NCBI GenBank assembly: GCA_009792885.1
Contig: WMCF01000011.1
Coordinates: 18,480,126-18,544,125, forward strand
Length of the DNA: 64,000 bases
Direction of reading: 5' to 3'
From: Eremophila alpestris peregrina
Taxonomy: Eukaryota; Chordata; Aves; Passeriformes; Alaudidae
Position numbers and translations under genes: made by a program. The number at the start of each line of letters is the position of its first letter. Positions within the stretch are counted from its first letter, which is position 1. The notes under the pieces are model-generated. The model saw nothing but the letters and a program-made list of their open reading frames with translations, was not told where the DNA came from and did not search any database. This document shows positions 37,203 to 50,000 of the stretch, piece after piece.

Positions 37203-37337
37203 TCAGTTTTTGTCCATGTACTCCTCCAGGCGCAAGAGCCACTTATTCCAGTACTGAGAGCACAGGTCAGGATCCATGAAATGCGGATGTGCCGGAGAGC
37301 CGTTCTTGTAGGCAACCACAATGAGCCCACAGTGAAC
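37203..37337 (-). CDS. MGME1: MGME1 coding exon 4
   Basis: It encodes VHCGLIVVAYKNGSPAHPHF and ends with LLRLEEYMDKN and TGA at 37203-37205. It is too short and too split to stand out as a long open frame, but it is unambiguous by homology. Confidence 0.95.
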   Translation of the reverse strand, partial: VHCGLIVVAYKNGSPAHPHFMDPDLCSQYWNKWLLRLEEYMDKN

Positions 37338-40300
37338 CTGCAGCACAAAGAGGGGGCTGTCACAAATCCAACATTGTGTGCAGCCCTAAGAGCTAAACCC
37401 CACTGCAAAACATCTTCCTAATGTACACATATCACAGAAGAAATGGGGAATAAAAAGGGGCAATAGCTTACCATAAAACACCTGGAGACTTCACATTCAA
37501 ATGCTCCAAAAACCCCGACCCCAAAGCTCTGAGTAACTCAGAGTGAAAACAGGGGACATGAACTCTGAGGATGAGTGATATTTAAACCCTGCAGATGCCA
37601 GGAAAATTGCCAGAGACTGAGGAGTTTTTGCCTGGGGCCATACAACCAGACTGATGCCATCCTCCAGTTACAGTCTGGATAGAAATGGTTACTTAGGTAT
37701 GTTCTGACATCCTTTATACTTGACAAATCCCAAACAGCCACTGGCAGTGGGGGGCAGGAACCTACTAGCAGAATTCCAGCCCATATTTCACTCTGAAAGG
37801 ATCATGTCTGTGGAGTGCTTGTGTTCACTGACCTCTACAGTATTCTAGAAAGTCCTTTGTACAGCATACAAATTAACCTGCTCTCTTCTGCTTCCCCCCT
37901 TCAGTATCTGTATTGAGGTAAAAATCCTTCAGGCCAATAAGGCAGGCTAGAATTGCTTTTGGAGTCTTTAAAAACATTATTCCACAGTCTTCTGATGAGG
38001 TGATTCACACCACACACACTGCTTTTCCCTGAGGAAAAACAGTGCAGCTCCCAGACACCAAGTGTGTCACTTAGTCCCTCATTTGCTAGTGGGACACAGC
38101 AAGACAGGATGCAGGCAAGGCCCTCCCATACCATTCTCTTGTTTGCAGGTTCTTTTGCTTTATTTCCTCTCCTGCTCCTTCCTACTCTTGACACAAGTGA
38201 AAACCACACATGACAGAGCACAGGGGACTGCCCAGATGCCAAGTCCCTGGGAGTTCATCTGAGCACCCCTTGGTCCCACTGAACACTTCCTTAAAACCAC
38301 TGAAAATTCACTACTGGCAGCCAAGGGCAGGAGATTAGCAGGAATAATGGAATTATTTCACAGTATGACATCTTATCCCGATCTCAGACTGGGCTCCTTT
38401 GTTACAAATCCTACCAACACTTCCACGATGGGCAGCGGGTTCTAAAGGCAGGAAGAGATGAAGATAACACAGGCATTGCTGCTTGCCTTGGCATGCAGCA
38501 GGCCTACTGACCTGGAAGTCATAATTGGGATCATGATTTATGGCTCCAATATATGCTGCAACCTGTAATGGGTTGTCATAAGTATTCTGCAGCAATGGCT
38601 TTGGCTTCTCCGAAGTTTTCCAGTCGATCACACACAGTTGGCCCCTGCACAGGAGAACAAGACAGGACAGTGCTTTAAACTTGAGTTTAGTCACAAGTAA
38701 GAAACAAGGGCTGAGACAGCACATACAGACTTCCCACTCTCAGCCTGTTTCACCCTGGTGTCATGCTGCTCATAATTATGTCTAAACAAGTCTCTTGCAC
38801 ACTGCAGTTTGGATCCTAAAATCCAAACTAAAACTAACTTACTAAAACCTGCCACAGTTCCTGGAAAATGCTGACGATTGCTTAAACCCGTCCCTTCTCC
38901 AGGAAGGAACTCCCTACCAGGAAAAGCAGCACTTCTGCTATGAGGATCATCTAGGGGAGTTCCTCCAGTCTGCCAATCCTAGAGGTCTGTCCAGCTTCCC
39001 CCAGCCACTCAGTCACCCCCTGGCTTCCATGGCACCACATTACAGAGGTTTTAGGGAAGGGCATCTCACCGATACTTGGCCACGCAGTCAACCAGGCCCA
39101 GGTACTGCAGGGTCTCGTGGTGAACTCCACTTTCCAGAGCCTTCACCTCACTGATCTCTTCCAAGACATGTTCCACACTGGATAAGTAGCCAGCCACAAC
39201 ATCATCTTCGCCCTGGCCCCTAGCTGCCGTCTCTTCAGACAGGAATATTGATTCCAAAGCTGAATGGAAGAGCTCTCCTTGGAGAAAAAGATCTAAGAAA
39301 AATGGGAAAACCCCCTCACATTTTAGACACTACTTTTAGATTTGTATCCTACATATTCCACAATGCAGCTCTTAAACCAGTCCTGGTTTTTGTACTGAAA
39401 GTTTGAGGGGTGGGGAAAAGGGAAATAAACAGAAAATAAGTTCTCAGTAGTGAAATTGGTATCCCTTATATTAATGCTTACTTTACTTTTTTTAGTCTCA
39501 CTGATTACTTATACATACACTTGTTAAATCAAACAGTTATTGAAAAACATCACCATAAACAGCAGGACACACTCAGGATTATATGAGTTCAAAACGCCTA
39601 TTTCCATCTTGTTACAAAGTAGCTTTGTAGCTGCAAAGAGGCTCAGTACCATCATCTGGAAAATACCTATTTCTAAATAGGTACTGGCAAATAGAGAACC
39701 ACAGGAAAGTCAGACAGGACTGAGCAAAGTATGTCTACAGTCCAACTCCCATTTTCCACAAATTTCTGAATCCATTTTAGTGGTCCCAGAACAAAGACCA
39801 GAGCTTAGTCTCGTTGGTAACAGATACAGTCACAACACGCTCTCATGAAAAGGAGACAACAACTTCATGGATTTCCAAACCACTTGCCCTAATGTACCTG
39901 CCAGCAATCCAGACTACTGCTTCTACTCTGCAATCACACTGTGGCTAGACTTACTTTTGGTGTACTCCTCAAATCCCTCTTTTCCAAGCTCCTCTATCAT
40001 TTTCTGCTTCCATCTTTCCAGATAAAAGACTTGCTGTGGAGAGAGGGTTTGTTGAAGGATGCGGGTAACGCTGGGCATCTTTGTTCTTTGTAACGCGATT
40101 TTCATGGGGACGTTTGAATCACGGCTGGCAGGAAGAATTTTCTTGCTGGGGTTTATTAGAGGAACCCAATTCTTGGGAGCTTTTGTCCCAGCTTTAATTG
40201 GAGGTCTGTGTTTAGCTGGTGGCCCATATAACAAATTGTCTTCCTCAAGTATTGTCTCTGGTGTTTGGGCGCTGGTTTTGTAAGAGGTAACAGAGTGGAC

Positions 40301-40477
40301 CAAGTTATTGTATTTTTCTTGGTCAACTTGTTCATAACTGTTTCCTTTTTTCTTTTTGCCATAAACACATGCAGAGGTAGACAGACACGTGTATGGGAAT
40401 TGTTTTTGGCAAAACGGTATTTGAAAAAGCATTTCCAGGCTCCCCGGTTTCCTGAACAGGATCTGTAGGAATTGCAT
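37203..40477 (-). CDS. MGME1: MGME1, mitochondrial genome maintenance exonuclease 1
   Basis: Four coding exons (39955-40477, 39070-39292, 38512-38644, 37203-37337) give 337 residues; the human protein has 344. MGME1 is a single-strand DNA exonuclease of the PD-(D/E)XK fold that trims flaps during mtDNA replication in the matrix. The N terminus is basic and nearly free of acidic residues, fitting a mitochondrial presequence. The catalytic block is CVIDWKTSEKPKP with D256 and K258; D243 in GLVDCVAKY precedes it. By my alignment these match human D238, D251 and K253. The first ATG (40477) is used; a second in-frame Met at residue 16 is possible. The C terminus stops at EEYMDKN, shorter than the lysine-rich human tail. 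It is head to head with SNX5. Confidence 0.96.
38512..38644 (-). CDS. MGME1: MGME1 coding exon 3 (catalytic motif)
   Basis: It encodes GQLCVIDWKTSEKPKPLLQN and ends at HDPNYDFQ before GTCAGT. It contains D256 and K258 of the PD-(D/E)XK site. Confidence 0.96.
39070..39292 (-). CDS. MGME1: MGME1 coding exon 2
   Basis: It encodes LFLQGELFHSALESIFLSEE through ALESGVHHETLQYLGLVDC, including active-site residue D243. The acceptor is TTCTTAG and the donor GTGAGA. Confidence 0.95.
39955..40477 (-). CDS. MGME1: MGME1 coding exon 1
   Basis: The exon begins at an acceptor CCACAG (exon start 40558), with 81 nt of 5' UTR before the ATG. It encodes the presequence, KKKKGNSYEQVDQEKYNNLV and the start of the nuclease domain (PSVTRILQQTLSPQQVFYLE), ending in phase 1 at GTAAGT. 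Confidence 0.95.
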
Positions 40478-40558
40478 CCTGACAAGAAGTGTTTGTGAGC
40501 AGTTGGAGTTTTCTTCCTTCTGTCAGCAACAATCTGTGGGTTACCAGATTTTTTCCTC

Positions 40559-43536
40559 CTGTGGAAAAAGAAATTTGTGATTTACAGAGTCATAAAGCTC
40601 AGCCACCATCCTACTCTTGCCCTTTGCCAAACAAAGAATTGATATCAATCAGGGTATCTTCATACACCTTGTACCACCTTTATTCTTCAGATAAATAGGA
40701 GAAAAAAAACAATGAGCAAGAGGACATGCTCCTGAAAAGAATAGCTGCTGGCCTGCCAAATCAGAAATCTGAAACAGGTGAAGATTTGTTGCAAGTAGCA
40801 AAAGTTACATCACAGGACATCCCTCCAGCAACAGTATCAGAACTGCCCGGGAAGTAGGCACAAAACCGGGATCTCTCCCCAAGAGGAGGCGGGGGAAATA
40901 AAAGCTACACAGAGGACATTGAAGCAAATCCATTGTTGTGAGGTATTTAAAACTCCTAAGTTTATACTGAATGACCAACTTAAGGGCTTTTTGGGGATGA
41001 GGTACCTTATGGGTTATAAACCCACGTTTTTCTTTTGTATCCCTAGAAGAAAACAGACACCAGCAGGATAAACAAGTGTGAGACTTGAAGCTGGAAAAGG
41101 CAAAGAGAAACCAGATGCACTGCAAATATTTTCATATTCAAAGAAATTTTTTTAAAGTTCAGAATAAAATATAAACATTTTTCCAAACCAAGTTTCAAAT
41201 GTAGTTGAGCCCAAAGACACTTTTGAAATTTAAAAGCAAGAACAGCACACAAGCAACACCATTCTCAGCACACCTCCCAGAGCTGCATTGGAAGCCCGAG
41301 AAAGTATTTTGCACGTGGATAAATGTAACACTTCCATAGCAGCATTTCCCATAAAGAATTGAGGCCCTAGTCTCCTACTGGAGTTACCTGTTTCACTTCC
41401 AAAGCTCCCTCCATCCACTGCAAAGACAGAACCCCTGCTCAGTGCCAGCCCACAGCAGCATCCTGTTCCTGACAATCCTTCCCCGCTGCTCTCTTCCCTC
41501 CTCAAGCTCCTCACACAGCCCTTCCCATGCTGGCCGAGCCCTGGGTGCCAAAGGAAACAAAACCATGGGGAGTTTTTGTGTTACTTTGTGTGGACACATC
41601 CCACAGCTGCAGTGGCCCCAGAGTGGGGGTGAGCATCTGTCACACACAATAGTTTCCAAAAATGGGGCAGCTGATTCAAACAAGGCACCTCACAGCAGCA
41701 GGCTGAGACCTTGGACTAGGGATCAATAAATATTATCCTTCATCGGTGCAAAAAATTAATCCCTTCTCTCTTGGGGCTTATCTCTAAATAGAGGTGCCAG
41801 AGCTGGGATTTAAAATAGAAGAAAAAAAAGATGTTCTTATTTCTGTGTAACAGCATCCAAGTGGATGCTCGGGCTGCTGATTATTGACAGGCTCATTAAT
41901 GATCATTGTGGACATGCTCTAATCAGAACAGAGCAAATGTTGGGCCAGTTGTGTAACAAAGCCACAGCACAAAAGGAAAAGCTTATTCTGGCTTTGTGCC
42001 GCTGCAGGAAGCAAGAGGATGCCTGATTCAGCATAAATCCACTTTCAGTAAGCTGCTCCCTCAACACTTTCCAAGCAATAAATTTATCTGGTGATCACTG
42101 TTTTGAATCATGGAGCTATTGAAATATGGAGTATTATGAGTTAGTTCAGTGCAACACAGTGCTTCACCATGGATTTTGATTTAACAGCCTGTGTTGTGCT
42201 GGGGAATATACCTGTGAATTTCCAGTACCTGTGGAAATGTTTGTGCAGTGTATGAACAGAACCACCAGGAAAGGGAGAGTCTGTCAGCTGCTGTCCTGGT
42301 TTCAGGATTGCCAAGAAATAAGGAACCCTTGTGCCCATCTGAATAAAGACTCATGTGTTTTTCAGTAAATCACTAAAGTGGTATTTCTGTGCAGATAACT
42401 TACAAGAAAGAAATGGCGTGGTCAGGATCAAGTCTTGTACACAAAGAACAGGATTTAATTGAGATTTCCCTCTGGGGAGGTGTCTCCCTTCTCTCTGAAA
42501 GTGTTTGTGGTTGAAAACTGGCAGAATTGCTTCAAGTGTTGCATGAGGAGCCACACTGCAAAACTGAAAAAAATATAAAGTAACTTGGAGGAAAAAAAAA
42601 AATCCAAGAGGGCTTAACTTGCTCAAGCAAGTTGATTTTGAAGCTCCAACAATAATTGACCTAACACAACTGAGAAAGTTTTTTCCCCGTATAGGCTTAA
42701 CTGAAGGAAATAGAAAGGATTACTTAAAGAAAAGTTCACAGCTATAAACCCTATAAAAATCTACCTCCAGCCATGGTTTTGGATAATAACCAGTATGGCT
42801 TTTTGTCCACAGCCACCTATCCAGCAAAAAAAAAAAAAAAAAGCACTAGCTTACTTCAGAGATAACAAAAAAAAGAGCACTCCTAGACACACCTACAGAC
42901 CTGTTGCCCCTTGTCCCTAATTGAGAACAAATCGACTGATGACGGTATAACTGTGAGTTCCTTGCAGTTTGCAAAATACATTAATGAACTTACCCAGGTT
43001 AAAAATACACACGCCGCCCTCTTTTGGGATGTTTAGAGCACAAAGAGACAATTTAGCAGCCCCGTTTAAAGCACAAGCCCACAGAGCTACCCTGAACCAG
43101 AGAGCAGCTTCAACAGGCTTCAGTTCCCAGTTCAAGCTTCATTCCCAGATCATCGCTGGGAACGGAATTAGTGGGAAATGGGGCTGTAACACACAGTCAG
43201 CGCTTTTTGCGATCTGTGAAAGAGCTGGGCCAACACCAGTGACCACCAAGGACCCTCAGGCAAATAAGCTTTCTGCATGGGCACCAGGTGCCTGAAAACC
43301 CCAGTGCCGGACAGCCCGCCCTCAGCCATGCAGAGGGGACAGACCACTCTGGACAACAAACCCCGCCGGACGCGGGCATGCCCAGCCACGGCAGCCCGGC
43401 CGTGCGGCCCTCTCGCTGACGGGCCCGGGGGCAGTGTGGGGCAGGGGACCACCAGCACCAGCCCCACTCTCTCTTTTCCCTCCCCTTGGCCTTCCCTCTC
43501 CCTCAGGCCCGAGCGGCCCCACGGGCGCCGCGTTAC
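40559..43536 (-). other. MGME1: MGME1 5'-UTR intron
   Basis: It separates the coding exons from the CpG-island first exon. It contains a poly-A run at 42,826-42,842 and an AT-rich, possibly regulatory block at about 41,870-42,140. No further exon is seen. Confidence 0.6.
42826..42842. repeat. poly-A tract (17 A)
   Basis: Uninterrupted A run inside the MGME1 5' intron. Confidence 0.9.
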
Positions 43537-43640
43537 CTCAGCCGCGCTTCCCGCCACCGCCGCGGGCGCCAGCGCGCAGCCGCGCCCCGCCCGCCGCCTC
43601 CGCCGCGCTCATCGCGAGTGCGACGCCCGCTGCCTCATGG
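43537..43640 (-). other. MGME1: probable non-coding first exon of MGME1
   Basis: On the minus strand a CTGAG/GTAACG donor lies at 43537/43536 within the CpG island, upstream of the MGME1 coding exons and in the right direction. The 5' boundary is a guess, placed by the ZNF143-type element just upstream. Confidence 0.5.
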
Positions 43641-43653
43641 GACTTGTAGTTTC
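43638..43653 (-). promoter_or_regulatory. ZNF143/Staf-type promoter element
   Basis: The minus strand reads AAACTACAAGTCCCA, an excellent match to the ACTACANNTCCC element typical of bidirectional, TATA-less vertebrate promoters. Confidence 0.7.
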
Positions 43654-43982
43654 TCCTCACTGCCGGAGCCCAGCCCTTTCCCCTTAGCAGAAACGCCCCG
43701 AAAGATGGTGAGAGGGGCGCACCTGCTCCATCTCGCGCCTTTTTGGTATTTTTTTGAAAGACTGTATGGAAAGCAACCCGAATCTTTAAATGCAAGCCGA
43801 AAAATAAAGCGTTGTGGCGCCATCTTGGATGAAGGCAAGCAGTGCCCTGCCCTCACCAAAGATGGCGAGTTCCCCTCGGGGGGTGTGGCGGGGGCGGCTC
43901 CGCCCGGGTTATATGAGAAGGAGGTGGCGGGGAGGAGGAGGAGAAAGGGAAAGGTGCGGGGTGGCTGTCTGCGCCCGGAGGA

Positions 43983-44015
43983 ATGGCTCTGCTCCGTGAG
44001 GACTCACAGGACAAG
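43983..44015 (+). CDS. SNX5: SNX5 coding exon 1
   Basis: Eleven codons, MALLREDSQDK, before a GTGAGG donor inside the CpG island. It was assigned by position and by phase-0 joining to LRSVSVDLN, since the sequence itself is not conserved. Confidence 0.82.
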
Positions 44016-47000
44016 GTGAGGGCGGCGGCCCGGGTCCGGCTGGGGCGGGCGGTGCGGGCGCAGCCGAGGTGGCCCCGCGGCTTGAGAGGGAGCTCCCAGC
44101 TCCCTTTGCCCCCGGCAGCACTGGGACAGGCTTTTGGGTTTTGCTCTGTTTAGTATATATTTTTTTTTTTTTTTAATATGAGTCGCCTTGGTCCTCTTGC
44201 CTTTGGCGCAGCGAGCTCCCTGAGGGCAGGGGGTGAGAGCGGCCGGTGAGCGTGGGGAGCAGCCGCTGAGCGGAGAGGTGTCCAGGGAAAGATAAGGGGC
44301 TGGGGAGGATTAAAGCCGGAGTGGGAAGGAGGAGGAGGAGGAAGAAGAGGAAGGGCTGTGCAGCTGCCGTGAGCCAGTGTGGGCTGCACTCTGTGCCGAG
44401 GCGGGAGCAGAGTGATAACTGGAGCTGCGGGAGCTGGGCCTGGCAGGTGATGCAGGAGCAGCGCCAGGACCTGTCCCCGGGCACTGCGGCCCAAGTGCTC
44501 TAGGCGACTGTGCTGCAGGGGGTTAAACTTGTCCTTCCCAGTGGGTCAGCTGCCTGCTGTGTCTGTGAGCGGCCTTCCTGGCTGTGTGCTCTGCGTTAAT
44601 TAGGCTGTCAGCTGTCACTTCACCTGCGGTGCCCCTTTCCCTTGGTTGTCACATCAGCAGCTCGCTTGGTTTTCCTTTCTCTGGAAAAGTGGTGAAGCTG
44701 TAAGTGGCAAGGAGGTTCATGCCTTCCCATCAAAGCAGCACAAGGTGTTTCCTAATGTTAAGACTCTCAACTTCTCAGAGGAAATGCAAGTGAAATGCTA
44801 AAACAGGAACTTTGTGAATTAATGTTTATGTAGCGTAAACATTGATTGGAGTTGTCTCTTCTGCTGGACAAGCTGCTTGGGTTAACCTACCTAAACTCCC
44901 TGGTTTAATAACTACCCTCAACACACCTTGAAAAGAAGGTAAGGCAGCCCTGTAAGAGTCAGCAAGTTGCCTATTTGCCTTTCATATTGTCACATCTGCA
45001 TGTGGTTTTGCATTGTGACTAAGCTTCACTGGCAGGAAGATGACTTTGCTTTAAGCAGATAGGTGTGCTGAAAGTCACTTCAGTCTGTGTTTTCTCTACC
45101 TTTTTGGAGCACGTATATTAACTAACCAGAGGGCTAGAAATACACCAGCCTTTATTGACTTCTGGATAATTTCCTTTTCACTGCTTCTCTTCCAAACGAA
45201 CCTTGTTTTGAATAAATCCTGAGTCAGTAAGATAGGAAAGAGTTTGTAGAAGAATTTGTAGTGGCTTGCTTTGGGCTGTGAGCTGGCCAGTGCTTGAACT
45301 CTTCTCTGCTGCATGTGAAACTCTTTGTGTTAAAGTCTCTGCCCTTGGGAAATACTGGAGGAGAAGGTCAAATATCAACTCTCTTGCAGCAATTGGTTTA
45401 TGTGCCTTTCTAACTCAGACAGGAATATTGGGGGGAGGGGAAACTGTTCTCATGGTGGGGGCTGGAGTAGCTTTTAACTCCGATGCTCAGTGGACAAAGA
45501 TTATTTTGTTTTAGGTTGTAGGGCTGTCTTGGGATTCCAGCAGCACGGGGGAGGATAGAAATGCTCCTATCTTGTCTGTTCCTGTTTAGGCAAAGAAACA
45601 GCAACATGGAACTGGTGTGTGACCAGTAGATAAGACTCATGCCTGCAAAGGAAACTTCATTAGACATTAACTTAAATAGGAGCCACTGTTAAGTATGAAC
45701 TAAAAACTGACCCAGAGGTGGCAAAGCAGGAGAGGATCAGGATATGTAGGAAGAGGAAGGGAGGGTGGGATAAGGGTGATTGGAAGTGCAGTGGAAAATA
45801 AGGTGTAATCTGTCATGGGGGAGGAAAAGGCACTTCAGAATCTGAAGTGAGTGGTGGGACTTCCAAGCTAAGCTTGAGTAAATACCTTGGTATTGCTTAA
45901 TGCCAGTGGCTTCATGGTATTTTAAGGCTTCAGCCTGCAGTTAAAATGTTCTGGATCAAAATGCTGAGAGCATGTATTGTAGCCTCTCTTTCTCAAAGCA
46001 ATCAGTGGAAGACAAAATGTTGTGTCATGGCCTGGGACTTGCTGTTATCACTCACAAATGGTGACTCTGTAGGACAAATTCTGTTGCATGTTCTGGAAGG
46101 AATGAGACCACACTGGATCCTGCCTGTGCTTAGCAAAAAACCTGCTTATGCATGCTGCTGACCCTGAAATCAAGTGGGGAGGTGAACTGCTAGCAAGGTG
46201 ACAGCTCCTGCATGGGGATAATGCACTCTCAAGGACACACAGCCTCCACAAAGCTGGCCCAGCAGTTTGGGCTAGAGGAAGGTGAATCCAGCACAGTAAG
46301 GCTACCATATTCCTGAGACTCCCTGCCACCAGCTCTGGCCTCACTGCTGGAGGTCAGCAAAGCATTCTCGGGAATGCTGACTGTGGCTTGGGTTTGCTGC
46401 TGTTGCACAATTTCCATTTGAGCTGGGCCAGCAGTGCTCAGCCCCAGGCTGTGCTCTGCAGGCACATGGGGGGCTTGCCCTGAACTGCCAAAGCTGTCCT
46501 TGACCCCTCCAACTGAGGAAGCTGTTGCTTGGGTGGAGGTGTCCTGCATGCTGCTGGTGGAACAGGGTGAGCCAGCAAGGCTTTTGCTTGGAATGTATCA
46601 TCCTTGAATGTTTATAGAGTTCTTCCCTCTCTCAGGAGGCATGTGACCTGTACATTTCTGCAGAGAGTGATGCAGAGATCCCTCTGGCAGGAGAGGGCCA
46701 GTTTATTGCACAGCCACAGGCAACAGGTGCTCTGGGCCTTCTGCTTCCTTGGCAAGCACTGCACTTGCTGAGGAATGCCAGTTCAGTGTGACTACACTGA
46801 GCTGTTATTCCCTCTTCATCGGTGTCTTAAGCACAGTAATTAAACCCTTGCATCGCTGGAGTTCTCCAGTTTGAAGTCACACATTTGGGGAAGCATTTTC
46901 CATAGCATAAGTAAACACCAGTTCAGTTTTCCTGGTTGTGTGTAACCAGACCACTTCAGGACTGTTGAGCTCAGTGTCAGAGGGGTGACAGCAAACCTGC

Positions 47001-50000
47001 CACAAAGGCTGCAAAATCCAAGCTTCACATGTGCTCTGTAGTGCTGCATGCCTGCACTGCACTTTCAGATGTCCATTTAGTATCCTGATTAAAAGGAAAT
47101 TTAAGCTGCTTGTGCTGAATATGACAAAAATGTAGTTCCAGCAGCTAATGCTGCTGATACCTGCTGGCCAGACCCTCTGGTGGTGAACTCTGGGGTGTCA
47201 AAACAAGGCCCTCTGGAACTGAGGGCTTTGTATAAACTGCCAGAAAACATTGTGGTATTTTAGAGCTCTCTGGAGAGCACCTAAACAGCTTTAATTAGAA
47301 AGCCTGCTCTGTAAAAAGTAATGGATTTTAGGTAGTGGCAGATGTAATTACTACTTAATTTGTTTGTGGGCTGTTGCTTGAATGACAGCAGGGAGGTGAT
47401 CAGTAAGGGGAGGTTTTGAAAAGATGGCTGACAGTAAACAGAAAACTTTGACATGTGAGCCTTTGTGGAAGGACTCCTTGCTTCTTCCAAGAGCCTGGCT
47501 CTGTGGAAAACCCCTGGATTAATCTGTTTTTGAGAACAAATACATATTTCACTAGCAGTCAGAAGCTGTACACAGTTGCTTGCACTGGCAGATTCTTTTG
47601 TTAGAATGCAGAAGTGACACCGAGTCATCCGGAGCTGATGCTAAAACTGCAAAGGGTGGAACTGTAAAAGCAGCAGCTCAGGCCTCTCACCAGAACTGGG
47701 AGACCTCAGTGGCTGAGGGCAGTTCCTCCCACTGGGTGTCTGCAAGCATCAAGATGTGTTTGCGTTTGGGTGAGGACTGATCAGAAATGTAATGGCTGTC
47801 AGGCAGAGGTCTGGGTAGCTGATGGTCATCACTGCCTTGTATTTAAGTGATCCAAATTTTTTTCTTCCTAGCATCTCTAACAAATAGAAAAAAAAGCGTA
47901 TGTTCTAAAATTCTACCTGGATTGGGCACAGTAATGATATCTGCTGTTTCCTGGGCTTCTAGATCAGGTGTTGTATCCTAATGAGTACAATAATACTTAT
48001 TTTTGGTCTTCTAGTCCTGAAACCTAGAAATGTTATCCAGTATTATGTGTATGCTATTGTGAAGGGCCCTGCTTTGTTCTGGTTTACCAGTTGGACAGTA
48101 TCTGTACTGAACAGGGAGTAGTTTTGCTTGAATCCTCAAGAAACCCCAGGAATCCTGAAAAAAGTCTCTGACAAGTCCCGAGTCTGAAGTGGGAGGTGTC
48201 AGAGAAGCTGTAACAGTTTCTGGAGTCATTGCAAACCAGAAGCTGTTGCTGGGAAAGAGAAATGAGCTTGAAAGTGAGAGTACTGTGCTGGCTTTGAGTG
48301 AGTGTTTCAGTTTGCAGCCCAATGCAGCTGTTTCCATTTTGTGTGTCCCGTGTACCTATTTGGGCATCTGCTACAAGTGAGGAATAATCCCTTCCAGTTG
48401 CTGAGCTTGGTTTATATCCCTTGAGGGTGTGGAGTAACAGACTGGTTTCTGGTAACTGGATGGGGAACCTTCAGTTCTCTTGCCCCACTGCCTGGAATCT
48501 GGGGAGGAAGCAGTGACATCCCAGCAGAGAAATGCCTCTGGATGTGAAGGAGCTACCAGAGAGTTAAGATGGAGAGGTGACCTGGGAAAGCCTTGGGTTG
48601 GATGCATGCTGTGGTAAAAGGACAATCCTGGGGCCTGGAGATGGATATTTAATTCCTTTGCTCTACACAGCCTTCATGTGACCATGAGGAGGTTGGTCCC
48701 CATTCCTGCTTGCAGGATGGGGGTAGGGGAGATGGTGGCATGAAAGGTCCTGCCTTTGGAGCTGTTGGTGCTGCAGAGCAGGAGCTTGTGTGGGTCAGGG
48801 GTTGGTGAGAGACATCTGCTGTGGGTGCTCACTGAGTCAGTGCTTTACAGAGCTGTGCTGACAGGAGTGAGGCTTCCTGCTTCCCCCCATTTGGGAGACA
48901 ACATGCTTCCAGCACTTTTTGTCGGGAACAAAGAACTCCCTCCTCCTGAAGTCAGACAGCGTGAATGTTCCCTTTGTAGTCTGAGCCATGATTCTGTAAT
49001 CCTAAAAGTCTCTGGCCTGGAGTTAGGAGCCCACTGTGAAGTGACCTTCACAGGACTAGAGCAGACCAAGGGGTCTTACAATCCTTGGTTTCATATAGCT
49101 CCAGGTCCTATTTGCAGTTTGTGTAGAGTGCCAGGAGACACATGCTTGTGACATGTTAACTGCTTTAATCTGACCAAGCAGAACCACCTAATGTCCATGC
49201 TTGTCTGTCTCCTGTGTAGGCAGCTACTAGGCATGGAGGGGCCTAGACAGCATCTAATCATGGATTACTTTCTCTACTAGACTTAGTAAGAAAGCTCACA
49301 AATTCAGGACTGTCTGATTTGTGTAATCCTTTCCTTAGTTTAGCTGAGAGGAAATGGTTTCCTTTGGCTTATCGTACTTTCCAGACTCAGCAGTTCATAT
49401 TGTTAGCACTGCTGATCCTGTTTGGACAGCAAATAGAAGTAAGCAGGATGTAAAACTCTGGGGTCTGCATCTTGCTGCTTTGGCTGGTGCTGTAATCTGG
49501 CTGGGAAATGGGAAACACCAACCAGCTTGCTTTTCATTTGTCAACAGACAGTGAGCTGTGCTCGCAGTGAAACTATTGCCTGACTGGTGGCCTTCTACCT
49601 GTCCTTCCTGCAGTGCCTGAGTGGGGCAGCTTCTGCCCAAACCTGTGTCAGTGACCTCTGACAGTGCACCTCTGTTTGGCCTGTGCCTTCCTAGCAAGGA
49701 CCAGAATTGCCTGCCTGTATGGGAACATAATGGTCTGTCCTAAGTGGTGACTCGAAGGAGGTGATTACTGTTGGAGTCCCTGTAGAATTTGGAGTCCCAC
49801 CATGTCCTGTGGGATGTGAACAGTACCTGGGACTGCTAGGAACTGTCCTCCAGGGCATGCCCTGTAAATGTGCTTGCTGCTAAGGCAATGCCCAGGGTGG
49901 GCTAAAGGTCTTTCCATCTTCTGGGAAGCTTAATGTGCTGCACGCAAGTTCATTCCATAGCTGGAAGACTTAAAAAAGTTTTATCTGTTACCTATCTCCT

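Larger units (their letters stand above)
43370..44120. promoter_or_regulatory. bidirectional CpG-island promoter MGME1/SNX5
   Basis: A single CpG-dense block lies between two head-to-head genes. It contains a ZNF143/Staf-type element (ACTACAAGTCCCA on the minus strand, 43638-43650) and YY1-type AAGATGGCG cores on the minus strand at 43816-43828 and on the plus strand at 43858-43869. A TATA-like ttatatga occurs near 43909, upstream of the SNX5 ATG. Confidence 0.75.
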
